Part shown: positions 44,786 to 55,012 of the stretch, one piece after another
How positions within the stretch are numbered: position 1 is the first letter of the stretch
How the letters are laid out: each line of letters starts with the position of its first letter
Source: Sulfoacidibacillus thermotolerans
GTDB taxonomy: Bacteria > Bacillota > Bacilli > Alicyclobacillales > SLC66
Direction: 5' to 3'
DNA: 64,000 bases
Assembly (NCBI RefSeq): GCF_003144315.1
Contig: NZ_MPDK01000002.1
Span: forward strand, 248,001 to 312,000
Translations under genes and position numbers: made by a program
The notes under the pieces: generated by a model
The model's input: the letters and a program-made list of their open reading frames with translations, nothing else
Told to the model about the DNA's origin: nothing
Database searches by the model: none

Positions 44786-47107
44786 TTACTTTAACGCTTG
44801 GCGTAAAACTTCATCCATGTGCTCAACAAATACAAACTCCATTTTTTCGCGAACGCTCTCCGGCACCTCGTCGACATCTTTCTGATTATCGCGTGGCAGT
44901 AAAATTTTTTGGATGCCTGCGCGATGGGCACTCAGCGACTTTTCCTTCACCCCACCAATAGGTAACACGCGTCCGCGCAGCGTAATCTCTCCTGTCATCG
45001 CGATGCGCCGATCTACAGGTCGCCCTGTCAAGGCAGAAGCCAAAGCGGTGGCGATCGTAATCCCGGCCGAAGGTCCGTCTTTTGGAATTGCTCCCTCTGG
45101 TACGTGGATATGAATGTCATGTGTCTCTATAAACTCAGGTGAGATGGAAAGTTCCTTTGCTCTTCCACGAATATAAGACAATGCCGCCTGAGCAGATTCT
45201 TTCATGACATCACCCAATTGACCCGTAATATTGAGTCGTCCTTTGCCTTCGACTACAGACACTTCAATTGCTAAAATGTCTCCTCCCGCTTCCGTCCACG
45301 CGAGCCCTGTCACTACCCCAATTTGGTCTTCTTGTTCTGCCATCCCATAACGATAACGCTGTGTCCCTAGAAACTGTGAGAGATTTTTCAAGGTGACGGT
45401 AACCCGTTTTTTCTCCCCCGCGACAATCATCTTTGCTGCCTTGCGACATAGGCTAGCAATCTGTCGTTCTAAATTGCGCACGCCTGCCTCGCGCGTATAT
45501 TCACGAATCACGCGCAACATCGTATCTTGACTGATGCTCAGTTTATCTTTTGTTAGACCGTGTGCTTTGCGCTGTTTAGGCAACAAATAATCCATTGCGA
45601 TCCGCAACTTTTCAACCTCTGTATACCCGGAAATATAAATCGTCTCCATTCGATCTAAGAGAGGTTGCGGAATGGTATGTAAAGTGTTCGCTGTCGTAAT
45701 AAACATAACTTTAGACAAATCATAAGGAATCTCAATGTAATGATCGCTAAAAGTGCTATTTTGTTCCGGGTCGAGCACTTCGAGCATTGCCGATGCCGGG
45801 TCGCCGCGAAAATCACTTGCCATTTTGTCGATTTCGTCTAGCAAAAACACAGGGATCATCGTGCCAGCTGTCTTCATTCCCTGAATAATGCGCCCAGGCA
45901 TTGCACCTACATAAGTTCGCCGATGCCCCCGAATCTCTGCCTCATCACGTACACCGCCAAGTGATATGCGCACAAATTTGCGATTCAGTGCATGCGCTAC
46001 GGATTTGGCAAGTGAGGTTTTTCCGACTCCTGGAGGTCCAACGAGGCAAAGAATTGGACCACGATGCTCACCGACTAATTTTTGCACCGCCAAATATTCG
46101 ATAATCCGCTCTTTCACTTTCTCTAACCCGTAATGATCCGCATCTAACACCGCACTCGCACGATGAATATCGATCTCTGGTTGATCCTCCACTTTCCAAG
46201 GAAGAGCGAGTAGCCAGTCAATATACGTGCGAATGACAGAACCTTCAGCGGAAGATTGCGGGACCTTTTCTAGGCGGTCAATTTCCTTATCAACCCGCTC
46301 ATAGACACTCTCTGGAAGGTCAGCCTGCTCGAGTTGTGCACGCAGTTCTTCGACTTCTGCCACGCGGCCTTCTTTATCGCCCAACTCTTTTTGAATCGCC
46401 TTCATTTGTTCCCGTAAATAGTACTCTTTTTGCGTTCGCTCCATTTGTTTGCGCACGCGTTGCGATATTTTTTTCTCTAATTCGAGAATTTCCCGCTCAT
46501 CCGATAAAATTTGCAACAGCGTTTCTAAGCGTTCTGTAACATCCACCGCTTCCAGAATCGCTTGCTTATCTTTCATTTTAAGCGATAAATTTGCTGCAAT
46601 CGCATCCGCCAAGCGACCTGGATCATCAATATCAGCCACAGCCGCATACGTCTCAGCCGTGTTTTTCTTTGACACTTGCAAAAATTGCTCAAACTGCTGA
46701 GTCACTGCACGCACTAAAGCGTCGATCTCGGGATTCGCGTGAAATGAAGAATTTAAGATTTCAGCGCGCACTTCAAACCATTCATCTTCCTCCGTGTAAT
46801 CGAGGATCTTCGCTCGTTCAATCCCTTCGACTAATACTCGAATTGTCCCATTTGGCAACTTCATCATCTGTTTTACCCGCGCAACTGTTCCCACGGTGTA
46901 GATGTCTTCCGGCATGGGATCATCAATTTGCGTATCCATCTGTGTCGCTAGCAGAATCATATGATCTTCAACCATCGCTTTATCCAAAGCGCGGACAGAT
47001 TTCTCACGGCCAACATCTAAATGAAGAACTGTCGCTGGATACACGAGCAGGCCGCGAAGCGGGAGTAGCGGCAATATCCGTTCCTCTGTCATTTCAGCTT
47101 GAGCCAT
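44786..47107 (-). CDS. lonA: ATP-dependent protease LonA
   Basis: Cytosolic AAA+ serine protease for misfolded and regulatory proteins. It has the N-terminal LON substrate domain (about residues 12-205), a coiled-coil, Walker [12 protein letters not shown] (about residue 350), Walker [11 protein letters not shown], and the Ser-Lys protease domain with catalytic Ser in [11 protein letters not shown] near residue 670. I use the ATG at 47107 with GGGGGTG before it (773 residues). A candidate promoter is upstream. Confidence 0.97.
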   Translation of the reverse strand: MAQAEMTEERILPLLPLRGLLVYPATVLHLDVGREKSVRALDKAMVEDHMILLATQMDTQIDDPMPEDIYTVGTVARVKQMMKLPNGTIRVLVEGIERAKILDYTEEDEWFEVRAEILNSSFHANPEIDALVRAVTQQFEQFLQVSKKNTAETYAAVADIDDPGRLADAIAANLSLKMKDKQAILEAVDVTERLETLLQILSDEREILELEKKISQRVRKQMERTQKEYYLREQMKAIQKELGDKEGRVAEVEELRAQLEQADLPESVYERVDKEIDRLEKVPQSSAEGSVIRTYIDWLLALPWKVEDQPEIDIHRASAVLDADHYGLEKVKERIIEYLAVQKLVGEHRGPILCLVGPPGVGKTSLAKSVAHALNRKFVRISLGGVRDEAEIRGHRRTYVGAMPGRIIQGMKTAGTMIPVFLLDEIDKMASDFRGDPASAMLEVLDPEQNSTFSDHYIEIPYDLSKVMFITTANTLHTIPQPLLDRMETIYISGYTEVEKLRIAMDYLLPKQRKAHGLTKDKLSISQDTMLRVIREYTREAGVRNLERQIASLCRKAAKMIVAGEKKRVTVTLKNLSQFLGTQRYRYGMAEQEDQIGVVTGLAWTEAGGDILAIEVSVVEGKGRLNITGQLGDVMKESAQAALSYIRGRAKELSISPEFIETHDIHIHVPEGAIPKDGPSAGITIATALASALTGRPVDRRIAMTGEITLRGRVLPIGGVKEKSLSAHRAGIQKILLPRDNQKDVDEVPESVREKMEFVFVEHMDEVLRQALK

Positions 47108-47130
47108 TGTCTGCACCCCCACAGCTTTAT

Positions 47131-47172
47131 CACTGTGCATTGTATCGAAATTCCACTCCTTTGTCTAACGAA
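47131..47172 (-). promoter_or_regulatory. Candidate sigma A promoter of lonA
   Basis: On the minus strand TTAGAC and TACAAT are separated by 18 bases just upstream of the lonA ribosome site. No CtsR-type heptamer repeat or CIRCE element was seen there. The -35 box is imperfect, so confidence is limited. Confidence 0.45.
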
Positions 47173-47245
47173 CGAAATCAAGAGCGACAAACATCCTACA
47201 ATCATGATTTGACGCATCCCTGTTCCAACAGCAAAAGCACACCCC

Positions 47246-47276
47246 GAAAAGAAACAGAAGCGTGGACGCTTCTGTT
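47246..47276 (-). terminator. Rho-independent terminator of lonB
   Basis: AACAGAAGCG pairs with CGCTTCTGTT (47253-47276) in a ten-base stem with a four-base loop, followed on the minus strand by TTCTTTTC. It lies about 40 bases after the lonB stop and before the lonA promoter, separating the two genes. Confidence 0.75.
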
Positions 47277-47313
47277 CTCTCTATACTATGCTTTTCCAAA
47301 AACCAAGATGTAT

Positions 47314-49011
47314 TCATATACTTCCTTGAGCTACCGCTCCAGGTGCAGAAACAGGCGCAGTCACCGATCGCGCAAGCGGTTCTGGAAGAGTAGCTACGCC
47401 AAGAGCTTCCGCCAATGCTTCTTCAATACGCGTAATTGGAATTACGCGTAAGTCTGAGTCCTCATGTAATCGCAACTGATCATTTTCAGCAGGAATGAGT
47501 ACTTTCTTTGCGCCAGCCTCTTGTGCAGCCTTCACTTTTTCCGGCACGCCTCCAACAGGTCGTACTGTTCCATAAATTGAGATTTCTCCAGTCATCGCCA
47601 CTAAGTTGTCTACTTTCAATCCTGTGATTGCAGAATAAATGGCAACCGCCATACTAACGCCAGCAGAAGGCCCATCCACAGGGATCCCTCCGGGGAAATT
47701 CACGTGCACATCGTAATCCAGCAGATTGACAGGTAACATTCGGCGCAGTGCGGTAATTACGTTATCAACCGAACTACGCGCCATGCTACGGCGTTTTAAC
47801 ACTCTGCCACTGCCGCCAATTTCTTCTTCTTCTACTACGCCAGTAATGGACACTTTTCCTCGCCCTGGGACGGTGGCAAGAGTTGCCGTCGCCTCAACTT
47901 CTAATAACAACCCAGTCGAAGGACCGTAAACTGCAAGCCCATTTACCACACCTACCTGCGGTTGTGCTGGGACTTTGCGTTCGGGCCGCGGTGCGATATG
48001 ACTACTGTGAACGACCCATTCCATATCGCTTGCAACAATCTGGCCTCGACCGTCTGTCAAAGTAATACCTGCTGCAATCTGTACAACATTCACTGCCTCA
48101 CGCCCATTGGTCGCATGACGTTTCACGACTTCAACCGCGTCAGGTGTGATCGGCATGTTCAACTTCTCAGCAGCGCGCTCGACGATGACCCCAATCTCTT
48201 CAGGTACTAGCGGCCGGAAAAATACTTCTACACAACGCGAACGCACAGCTGGTGGAAGCTCTTCTGGACTTCTTGTCGTTGCGCCTACAAGTCGAAAATC
48301 TGCAGGCAACCCTTGTTGAAAAATATCGTGAATATGGAGTGGAATGTTTGTGTCATCCGGATTATAATAAGCACTTTCAAGATAGACACGGCGATCTTCC
48401 AAGACTTTTAGCAATTTGTTCATTTGAATCGGATGTAATTCACCAATTTCATCGATAAAAAGCACTCCACCATGCGCCTTTGTCACTGCGCCTGGCTTTG
48501 GCTGGGGAATTCCTGCAACCCCCATAGCTCCAGCACCCTGATAAATCGGATCATGAACCGATCCAATCAGCGGGTCAGCAATTCCTCGTTCATCAAAGCG
48601 GGCGGTCGTTGCATCAATCTCCCAAAAAACAGCATCCGCAGCAAAAGGAGAGCCCATGCTGCGCTTTGCCTCTTCGAGCACAACGCGCGCTGCTGCTGTC
48701 TTACCAACACCAGGTGGTCCATAAATCAGAACATGTTGTGGGTGCGGTCCAAAAAGCGCTGCACGAAGTGCACGTAACCCATCTTCTTGACCCACAATGT
48801 CACGCATCGAAGCAGGGCGTGTCTTTTCAGCTAACGGCTCAGTTAACGAGATCGCGCGCAGACGGCGCAGACGTTCCATTTCACGCGACGACTCACGGTC
48901 AATATTCACGCGATGATGTTGTTGTGTGCGCATTAAATTAAAGAAATACACACTAACAATCCCGGCAAAAATTACTTGAATTACTGCGAGCAGCAATAAG
49001 CTCGAGTTCAT
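47314..49011 (-). CDS. lonB: Sporulation-type ATP-dependent protease LonB
   Basis: Membrane-anchored Lon-type protease; the B. subtilis homologue is made in the forespore. The N-terminal hydrophobic helix (LLLLAVIQVIFAGIVSVYFF) replaces the soluble LON domain of LonA. Walker A is [11 protein letters not shown] (about residue 104), Walker B GVLFIDEIGEL, and the protease site PVDGPSAGVSMAVA. The ATG at 49011 has GGAGG 7 bases upstream. The forespore-type promoter upstream fits the expected compartment. Confidence 0.95.
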   Translation of the reverse strand: MNSSLLLLAVIQVIFAGIVSVYFFNLMRTQQHHRVNIDRESSREMERLRRLRAISLTEPLAEKTRPASMRDIVGQEDGLRALRAALFGPHPQHVLIYGPPGVGKTAAARVVLEEAKRSMGSPFAADAVFWEIDATTARFDERGIADPLIGSVHDPIYQGAGAMGVAGIPQPKPGAVTKAHGGVLFIDEIGELHPIQMNKLLKVLEDRRVYLESAYYNPDDTNIPLHIHDIFQQGLPADFRLVGATTRSPEELPPAVRSRCVEVFFRPLVPEEIGVIVERAAEKLNMPITPDAVEVVKRHATNGREAVNVVQIAAGITLTDGRGQIVASDMEWVVHSSHIAPRPERKVPAQPQVGVVNGLAVYGPSTGLLLEVEATATLATVPGRGKVSITGVVEEEEIGGSGRVLKRRSMARSSVDNVITALRRMLPVNLLDYDVHVNFPGGIPVDGPSAGVSMAVAIYSAITGLKVDNLVAMTGEISIYGTVRPVGGVPEKVKAAQEAGAKKVLIPAENDQLRLHEDSDLRVIPITRIEEALAEALGVATLPEPLARSVTAPVSAPGAVAQGSI

Positions 49012-49042
49012 CCTCATCCCTCCACTTCCCACAAGTAGTAGT

Positions 49043-49072
49043 CATTGTAGCCAAGGAAAGAAAAGGATAAAC
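49043..49072 (-). promoter_or_regulatory. Candidate sigma F/G promoter of lonB
   Basis: On the minus strand GTTTA (49072-49068) and GGCTACAATG (49052-49043) are 15 bases apart, in good agreement with the forespore sigma pattern (GYATA, then GG-N-N-A-N-A-N-T). The start site would be near 49037, about 26 bases before the lonB ATG. B. subtilis lonB is known to be sigma F dependent. Confidence 0.6.
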
Positions 49073-49167
49073 GGATCTTCTCAAGCTTTATGCAGAATTG
49101 TAAAAGAAATATTCGCAGGCATTGAGGAGGAGGCGACAACCCGCTGCCATTTCGCACGTACAACACC

Positions 49168-49193
49168 AAAAGAAAAGACCGCTTATGCGGTCT
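49168..49193 (-). terminator. Rho-independent terminator overlapping the clpX stop
   Basis: AGACCGC (49193-49187 on the minus strand) pairs with GCGGTCT around ATAA, followed by TTTCTTTT. The stem includes the last clpX codons and the TAA stop itself. Confidence 0.88.
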
Positions 49194-50463
49194 CCTCTTT
49201 CTTCTTTTTCTTGCGACCATCAGTGGCTGGACCTGAATCCATGATGAGCATCGGTTCTTCTCGATTTACAACAGTCTCTTTTGTCACAATACATTTCTTC
49301 ACGTCTGTTCGTGACGGCAAATCATACATCACATCCAGCATGATACTCTCGATAATCGCACGCAATCCTCGAGCCCCTGTGTTGCGCTTAATCGCTTCTT
49401 TTGCAATCTCAGAAAGAGCCTCATCATCAAACTCAAGCTCAACAGAATCCATTTCAAGCAACCGTTGATATTGTTTCACCAATGCATTTTTAGGTTCCGT
49501 CAGGATTTGCTTCAATGCAGACTCATCGAGTGCTTGTAAGGTTGTTACAACAGGTAACCGTCCTACAAATTCAGGAATCAAGCCATACTTCAACAAATCT
49601 TCCGGAAGTACGCGAGAGAGCAATTCGTTCTCGACAATATGTTCACGCGCCTCATCTGTCGTACCAAACCCAATCACTTTTTTACCCAATCGACGGCGAA
49701 TAATCGGTTCCATGCCATCGAATGCTCCACCGCAGATAAACAAGATATTGCTCGTATCTATTTGAATAAACTCTTGATGAGGATGTTTTCGGCCACCTTG
49801 CGGCGGAACACTGGCAACTGTTCCCTCAAGAATTTTCAAAAGTGCTTGTTGCACGCCCTCGCCAGATACATCTCGCGTAATCGAAGGATTTTCTGATTTG
49901 CGTGCGATTTTGTCAATTTCATCAATATAAATAATGCCCTTCTCTGCCTTTTCAACATCGTAATCAGCAGACTGAATGAGCTTTAACAAGATATTTTCAA
50001 CATCTTCTCCAACATATCCGGCTTCCGTCAAAGAAGTTGCATCAGCAATCGCAAAAGGAACATTCAAAATCCGTGCAAGCGTCTGTGCTAGCAAAGTCTT
50101 CCCTGAGCCTGTCGGACCGATCAACAAGATATTGCTCTTTGACAATTCAACGTCTTCCGCTTTTGAGCCTGTGTTGATACGCTTATAGTGATTGTAGACA
50201 GCCACTGCAAGCGATTTTTTCGCACGCTCTTGACCAATCACATAGGAATCAAGGATTGCCTTAATTTCAGTTGGTTTTGGAACGTCCTTCAGCTCAAACT
50301 CTTCTTCGTCGCCGAGTTCCTCCTCGACAATCTCATTACACAGTTCGATGCACTCATCACAAATATAGACACCCGGTCCTGCTACGAGTTTGCGCACTTG
50401 ATCCTGGGTTTTCCCACAAAACGAACACTTAAGTTGCCCTTTGTCATCGTTGAACTTAAACAT
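49183..50463 (-). CDS. clpX: ClpX ATPase subunit of the ClpXP protease
   Basis: AAA+ unfoldase that feeds substrates to ClpP. The N-terminal zinc-binding domain has CSFC (residues 14-17) and CDEC (36-39); Walker A is [11 protein letters not shown] near residue 120, Walker B is IIYIDEIDK, and the ClpP-contact loop IGF is in KKVIGFGTT near residue 270. At 426 residues it is full length. It starts 12 bases after clpP. Confidence 0.98.
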   Translation of the reverse strand: MFKFNDDKGQLKCSFCGKTQDQVRKLVAGPGVYICDECIELCNEIVEEELGDEEEFELKDVPKPTEIKAILDSYVIGQERAKKSLAVAVYNHYKRINTGSKAEDVELSKSNILLIGPTGSGKTLLAQTLARILNVPFAIADATSLTEAGYVGEDVENILLKLIQSADYDVEKAEKGIIYIDEIDKIARKSENPSITRDVSGEGVQQALLKILEGTVASVPPQGGRKHPHQEFIQIDTSNILFICGGAFDGMEPIIRRRLGKKVIGFGTTDEAREHIVENELLSRVLPEDLLKYGLIPEFVGRLPVVTTLQALDESALKQILTEPKNALVKQYQRLLEMDSVELEFDDEALSEIAKEAIKRNTGARGLRAIIESIMLDVMYDLPSRTDVKKCIVTKETVVNREEPMLIMDSGPATDGRKKKKKEETA

Positions 50464-50475
50464 GGGTATCCCTCC

Positions 50476-51072
50476 CTATCGTAGATCCGTACGCAAAATC
50501 ACCTCATCGATGAGGCCATACGCTTTTGCCTCTTCTGCGCTCATCCAATTATCGCGATCCGTATCCTTTTCAATGCGCTCTAACGATTGCCCCGTGCGTT
50601 CTACATAGATTTGATTCAATTTGTGCCGTGTCTTTAAAATCCACTCAGCATGAATCTTTATATCAGCTGCTTGCCCACGAACTCCACCAAGCGGCTGATG
50701 GATCATAATTTCACTATTTGGCAATGCAAATCGTTTGCCTTTTGCTCCTGCGGTCAACAATAAAGACCCCATGCTAGCAGCAAGACCTACGCAAATCGTG
50801 GACACCTGGGGTTTAATGTACTGCATGGTGTCATAAATCGCTAATCCTGCAGTCACCGAACCACCTGGACTGTTGATGTACAGGCTAATGTCTTTCTCCG
50901 CATCTTCTGAAGCTAAGAACAACAACTGAGCAACGACAGAATTCGCAACATAATCATCAATCGGAGTACCAATAAAGATAATCCGATCCTTCAACAAACG
51001 CGAGTAAATGTCATAGGCACGCTCACCGCGACTCGTTTGCTCAATGACCATAGGCACTAAGTTCATACTCAA
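50476..51072 (-). CDS. clpP: ClpP protease subunit
   Basis: Serine peptidase forming the tetradecameric chamber of ClpXP and ClpCP. Catalytic Ser is in AASMGSLLL (about residue 99), His in [10 protein letters not shown] (about 124), and Asp further on (about 173). A strong AGGAGGG site is upstream. It is placed between tig and clpX; in B. subtilis clpP stands alone elsewhere. The 198 residues are family length. Confidence 0.97.
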   Translation of the reverse strand: MSMNLVPMVIEQTSRGERAYDIYSRLLKDRIIFIGTPIDDYVANSVVAQLLFLASEDAEKDISLYINSPGGSVTAGLAIYDTMQYIKPQVSTICVGLAASMGSLLLTAGAKGKRFALPNSEIMIHQPLGGVRGQAADIKIHAEWILKTRHKLNQIYVERTGQSLERIEKDTDRDNWMSAEEAKAYGLIDEVILRTDLR

Positions 51073-51104
51073 ACCCTCCTGTTACCAACAACACCATGTT
51101 CAGA

Positions 51105-51140
51105 AGGAAAAATAAGGCACATGTTTCACAGTGCCCTATT
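51105..51140 (-). terminator. Rho-independent terminator of tig
   Basis: On the minus strand AATAGGGCAC pairs with GTGCCTTATT (one mismatch) around a ten-base loop, followed by TTTTCC. It lies about 27 bases past the trigger factor stop and about 33 bases before clpP. Confidence 0.75.
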
Positions 51141-51166
51141 ACTTCATACATTTATTTTACACAACT

Positions 51167-52459
51167 TTACGCGCGAACGCTATGTTCAACCAAAAACTCG
51201 ACAGTTTTACGCGAAAGAATTTGTGCGCGCAATCCCATAAGTCCCGGATCACGGCTCTGCAGTAGCTGAACGACCCGGCCAATCTCAAGACCTGTCGATT
51301 CTGCAAACTTTTGCAATTCCGCACTTACTTCGTCTTCTGTCACTTGAATATTTTCTGCACGGGCCACCGCATCAAGGACAAGCGAAGTTTTTACGCGCTT
51401 TTGCGCTTCTTCACGAAACTGCTCTCGCAATTCTTCCATCGTCGTTCCCGTAAACTCCTGATAAGCATCAAGCGGAATCCCTTGCGAGGACAAGCGCGAT
51501 TCAAACTCTTTAATTTCAGAGTCGATTTCCTGCTCAAACATGACTTCCGGGATTTCTGCTGAAGCCTGCGCAACCACTGCCTCAACGACTGCGTCTTGTA
51601 CATAATGTTCATGTTCATGCGCTAAGTCATGCTCTAATTTTTTCACAACATCCGCTTTAAATTCCTCAAACGTCTCGAATTCACTGATGTCCTTAGCAAA
51701 TTCATCATCCAATTCGGGCAATACTTTTCGTTTGACATCATGAACGAGCACATCAAACTTCGCTTCTTTACCCGCGAGCGACTTTACATGGTAGTCTGCT
51801 GGGAATGTCACGATCACTTCGCGACTTTCTCCCGCTTTAGCCCCGATCAGTTGATCTTCAAATCCCGGAACAAACGTATTGGATCCAATCTCCAACTGAT
51901 AGTTCTCTGCTTCACCGCCCTCAAACGCTTCGCCGTCCACATAACCTTTAAAATCCATCACGACTAAATCGCCCGCTTCAACTGTTCCATCTTCCACGAC
52001 TTGCAGTTCAGCGTGCCCCTTGCGGATTTTTTCAAGTTCTTCAGCAATGCGTTCTTCTGTGAGCACAAAGTCTTTATCTGTATATGTAATCCCTTTGTAC
52101 ACACCGAGATCGACTTCCGGCTTGACAGTTACTGTCGCCTTAAAGACAAGCGGTTTGCCAGCTTCCATTTGCACAATATCAATCTGCGGACGATCCACTG
52201 GCTCTAGCTGTGCCTCGACCACTGCGCTGCTGTACGCTTCTGGCAACAACACGTCTAGCGCATCTTGATAAAGTGATTCTACGCCAAAGCGCGCTTCAAA
52301 AATTTTGCGCGGCACCTTCCCCTTGCGGAAACCTGGAAGATTGACGCGCTTGACTACTTTTTTAAACGCTTGATCCAGCGCTGTGGCAACTTTATCTTGT
52401 CCAACCTCGACTTCCAAAACGCCCACATTCGCCTCTATCTTTTCCCATTTCACAGTCAT
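51167..52459 (-). CDS. tig: Trigger factor chaperone
   Basis: Ribosome-bound chaperone with prolyl isomerase activity. The ribosome-binding signature NLPGFRKGKVPRKIFEARFG is near residues 42-62, the FKBP domain spans about 145-250 (GDLVVMDFKGYVDGEAFEGG), and the rest is the helical arm domain. The ATG at 52459 has GGAGG about 6-7 bases upstream. At 430 residues it is full length. First gene of the tig-clpP-clpX cluster. Confidence 0.97.
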   Translation of the reverse strand: MTVKWEKIEANVGVLEVEVGQDKVATALDQAFKKVVKRVNLPGFRKGKVPRKIFEARFGVESLYQDALDVLLPEAYSSAVVEAQLEPVDRPQIDIVQMEAGKPLVFKATVTVKPEVDLGVYKGITYTDKDFVLTEERIAEELEKIRKGHAELQVVEDGTVEAGDLVVMDFKGYVDGEAFEGGEAENYQLEIGSNTFVPGFEDQLIGAKAGESREVIVTFPADYHVKSLAGKEAKFDVLVHDVKRKVLPELDDEFAKDISEFETFEEFKADVVKKLEHDLAHEHEHYVQDAVVEAVVAQASAEIPEVMFEQEIDSEIKEFESRLSSQGIPLDAYQEFTGTTMEELREQFREEAQKRVKTSLVLDAVARAENIQVTEDEVSAELQKFAESTGLEIGRVVQLLQSRDPGLMGLRAQILSRKTVEFLVEHSVRA

Positions 52460-52481
52460 CAAAACGTCCTCCACTCAATAG

Positions 52482-52558
52482 TGGCGTCCCAGGAGGGATT
52501 CGAACCCCCGACCCACAGCTTAGAAGGCTGTTGCTCTATCCAACTGAGCTACTGAGAC
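52482..52558 (-). tRNA. tRNA-Arg (anticodon TCT)
   Basis: A 77-base cloverleaf on the minus strand with encoded CCA. Acceptor GTCTCAG pairs with CTGGGAC, the D-arm is GCTCAGTTGGATAGAGC, the anticodon arm ACAGC-CTTCTAA-GCTGT carries TCT, and the T-loop is TTCGAAT. It reads AGA arginine codons. Located between rdgB and tig. Confidence 0.97.
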
Positions 52559-52630
52559 GCAAGTAAGCAAGATTAAACAGTACCATTATAATGATCGGAT
52601 CTTTCCGTGTAAAGCGCATTTTTATCCAAC

Positions 52631-53230
52631 CTATTTGCGATCAAAACCATTTTGCAGTAACCGCTCACGCAACTGTGCAAGTGCGCGCCCGCGGTGACTT
52701 ATTGCCGATTTTTCAGATAAAGACATCTGTGCAAAAGTTTTTGCAAATGGAGGGTAGTAAAAAACAGGGTCATATCCAAATCCATCTTGACCTTGTAAAG
52801 AGGTGGCAATTTCCCCAGAACAAGTGCCAATTGCAGTGAGAGTCTCGCCATCAGGCCACACAAGCGCTAACGCTGCGACAAAGCGCGCCCTACGCTCATA
52901 GGGAGGAATCCCTTGCATGCGTTCTAACAGCAATTCACAACGCTCGCGATCACTCGCCTCAAGTCCGCCAAAGCGTGCAGAAAAAATGCCTGGCGCCCCC
53001 CCTAAGGCATCGACTACAAGGCCAGAGTCATCGGCAAGTACAGGGACAGAGAGTAACTTAGAAGCATACCGCGCTTTGACTAGCGCATTTTCCAGGAAAC
53101 TACTCCCCTCTTCTGCGGGGGGGCAATAATCCTTCGGTAATCCCTCCACCTGCTTCACAATTTCTTTTAGCTCCGCCTTGAACTCCTGTAATTTTCCTTG
53201 ATTGGTCGTAGCAACGACAAGATACTCCAC
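52631..53230 (-). CDS. rdgB: XTP/dITP diphosphatase (RdgB/HAM1)
   Basis: Nucleotide pool sanitation enzyme hydrolysing ITP, dITP and XTP. The start block VVATTNQGKLQEF and VLADDSGLVVDALGGAPGIFSARF are the HAM1 signatures, and GQDGFGYDPVFYYP is the substrate site. A GTG at 53230 follows GGAGGGAGG and gives 199 residues, the usual size. Directly after rph, as in B. subtilis. Confidence 0.95.
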   Translation of the reverse strand: MEYLVVATTNQGKLQEFKAELKEIVKQVEGLPKDYCPPAEEGSSFLENALVKARYASKLLSVPVLADDSGLVVDALGGAPGIFSARFGGLEASDRERCELLLERMQGIPPYERRARFVAALALVWPDGETLTAIGTCSGEIATSLQGQDGFGYDPVFYYPPFAKTFAQMSLSEKSAISHRGRALAQLRERLLQNGFDRK

Positions 53231-53254
53231 CCGCACCTCCCTCCTCCCACGCAA

Positions 53255-54001
53255 TTACAACGGCTTTTGCCCAATCCCTGCCGCCAAATCACCAAGCGTA
53301 GCGCGTTGGACGTCAATGAGACCTTGAATCCCAAGTTGTGCAAGATCGAGTAATTCATTTAATTGATCGCGTGAAAAAACTGCAGATTCACCAGTGCCTT
53401 GTACCTCGACAAGTTTCCCTGAACCAGTCATGACAACATTCATATCCACACTAGCCACTGAATCTTCTTTATAGCGCAAGTCAAGCAGCATTTGCTCTTC
53501 AACAATTCCTACACTTGTAGCTGCCAAGAAATCACGAATCGGCAGCTTTTGTAATGCGCCACGACGACGCAAAGCTGACACTGCATCTACAACTGCGATA
53601 AAAGCCCCCGTAATGGCTGCTGTGCGTGTCCCCCCATCAGCCTGAATCACGTCACAGTCGATCCACAATGTCCGTTCCCCTAGATCTTTTAAATCGAGAA
53701 TTGCACGCAGTGAACGACCGATCAAACGCTGTATCTCCATCGTTCGCCCACCTAATTTCCCCCGCGTTGCTTCTCGCTGCGTTCGCTGTTCTGTCGCGCG
53801 CGGTAACATCGAGTACTCGGCGGTGATCCAGCCGTGTCCTGCTCCACGCAAAAATGGCGGAACTTTCTCTTCTACAGAGGCTGTACACAAAACACGTGTG
53901 TCCCCGACTTCAATCAATGCCGAACCTTCCGCATGCTTAATGTAATTCCGAGTAATCGTTACTGGACGCAATTGATTCGCTAATCGCCCATCTCCCCGCA
54001 A
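53255..54001 (-). CDS. rph: RNase PH
   Basis: Phosphorolytic 3'-5' exoribonuclease for tRNA 3' trimming. The N-terminal region with [19 protein letters not shown], the [24 protein letters not shown] core containing phosphate-contacting Arg residues, and [14 protein letters not shown] are typical. The start is TTG with AGGAGG 8 bases upstream. The 248 residues match family length. Between murI and rdgB. Confidence 0.97.
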   Translation of the reverse strand: MRGDGRLANQLRPVTITRNYIKHAEGSALIEVGDTRVLCTASVEEKVPPFLRGAGHGWITAEYSMLPRATEQRTQREATRGKLGGRTMEIQRLIGRSLRAILDLKDLGERTLWIDCDVIQADGGTRTAAITGAFIAVVDAVSALRRRGALQKLPIRDFLAATSVGIVEEQMLLDLRYKEDSVASVDMNVVMTGSGKLVEVQGTGESAVFSRDQLNELLDLAQLGIQGLIDVQRATLGDLAAGIGQKPL

Positions 54002-54037
54002 CGCAATTCCTCCTGTTCCGCGATTCCCTGCCTCACG

Positions 54038-54871
54038 CTAAAAGTGTGCGGGCTCAGCATAATCACCCATTTGCCAGACATCAAAGTGACTCACATCCAG
54101 TGATCGGCCGAGCCACTTTTGCCCAATACGCAAAAATTGTTGTGGATCTCCGCTGGTTAAAAATACATGATGTGGTTCACGCAAGTCAATGCGTGTAAGC
54201 TCATGCTCATCTAACCAAAAACTCACATCGCGAGCAGTTTGCTCTGCAGAATTAATTAACTGCACATGACTTCCAACGACTTCTTGAATTACTGGTGTTA
54301 ATAGGGGGTAATGTGTACACCCGAGAATCAAAGTGTCCATCTGAGAAGTTAGCAGCGGCTGTAATGTATTTTCAATCACAGGCAACGCCTCTTCATAAGC
54401 GACGCCCCGCTCCACGAGATCAACAAATCGCGGACACGCCAAAGGAAAAGTTTGAATGCCGCGATGCGTAGCGTGCAAAGCTTTAGGATAACTCCCCGAA
54501 CGAATCGTCGCCGTTGTCCCGATGATTCCAACCTTCTGATTCGACGTAGCAGCAATCGCTGCGCGTGCACCTGGAGCAATGACGCCAAGGACCGGGATCG
54601 CATAGCGTTTGCGCGCCGTTTCTAAGCATACTGCAGTCGCCGTGTTACAGGCGATCACAAGCATTTTCACACCTTGACTAACTAAATAATCAAGCGCCTT
54701 AAATGTGAAAGTGACAATCTCCTCAATCGGTCGATCCCCATATGGGCAACGCGCTGAATCCCCATAAAATAATACCTCTTCGCGTGGTAGTTGTCGCCAA
54801 ATCTCCCCTACTACAGTCAATCCACCGACACCAGAATCCATAACCCCAATTGGCGCATTGCGCATCGACAT
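54038..54871 (-). CDS. murI: Glutamate racemase
   Basis: Cofactor-independent racemase supplying D-glutamate for peptidoglycan. The two catalytic Cys are in IACNTATAV (about residue 75) and LGCTHYPLL (about 187), with GVMDSGVGGLTV at the N-terminus. The ATG at 54871 follows AGGAGG and gives 277 residues; the frame open to 55009 adds non-family sequence. Followed by rph and rdgB (the B. subtilis racE-ysmB/gerM-rph-ysnA area is similar). Confidence 0.96.
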   Translation of the reverse strand: MSMRNAPIGVMDSGVGGLTVVGEIWRQLPREEVLFYGDSARCPYGDRPIEEIVTFTFKALDYLVSQGVKMLVIACNTATAVCLETARKRYAIPVLGVIAPGARAAIAATSNQKVGIIGTTATIRSGSYPKALHATHRGIQTFPLACPRFVDLVERGVAYEEALPVIENTLQPLLTSQMDTLILGCTHYPLLTPVIQEVVGSHVQLINSAEQTARDVSFWLDEHELTRIDLREPHHVFLTSGDPQQFLRIGQKWLGRSLDVSHFDVWQMGDYAEPAHF

Positions 54872-55012
54872 CCCTTTCAACCTCCTGTGTACAAAACAAT
54901 ACGCGCCAATTGCAAAAAAGGCTCCTGCCGAGTCCCCCTTTACTGGAGATGACAAGAGTTGACCAATCCTGACGATCCATCTGTAAAGCACACGCCTATC
55001 GCAATTCAAGTT

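Noticed and set aside
46591-47451. Plus-strand frame of 286 codons opposite lonA and lonB
   Set aside because: Antisense to two well-supported genes, with no family character and low-complexity composition typical of a shadow frame.
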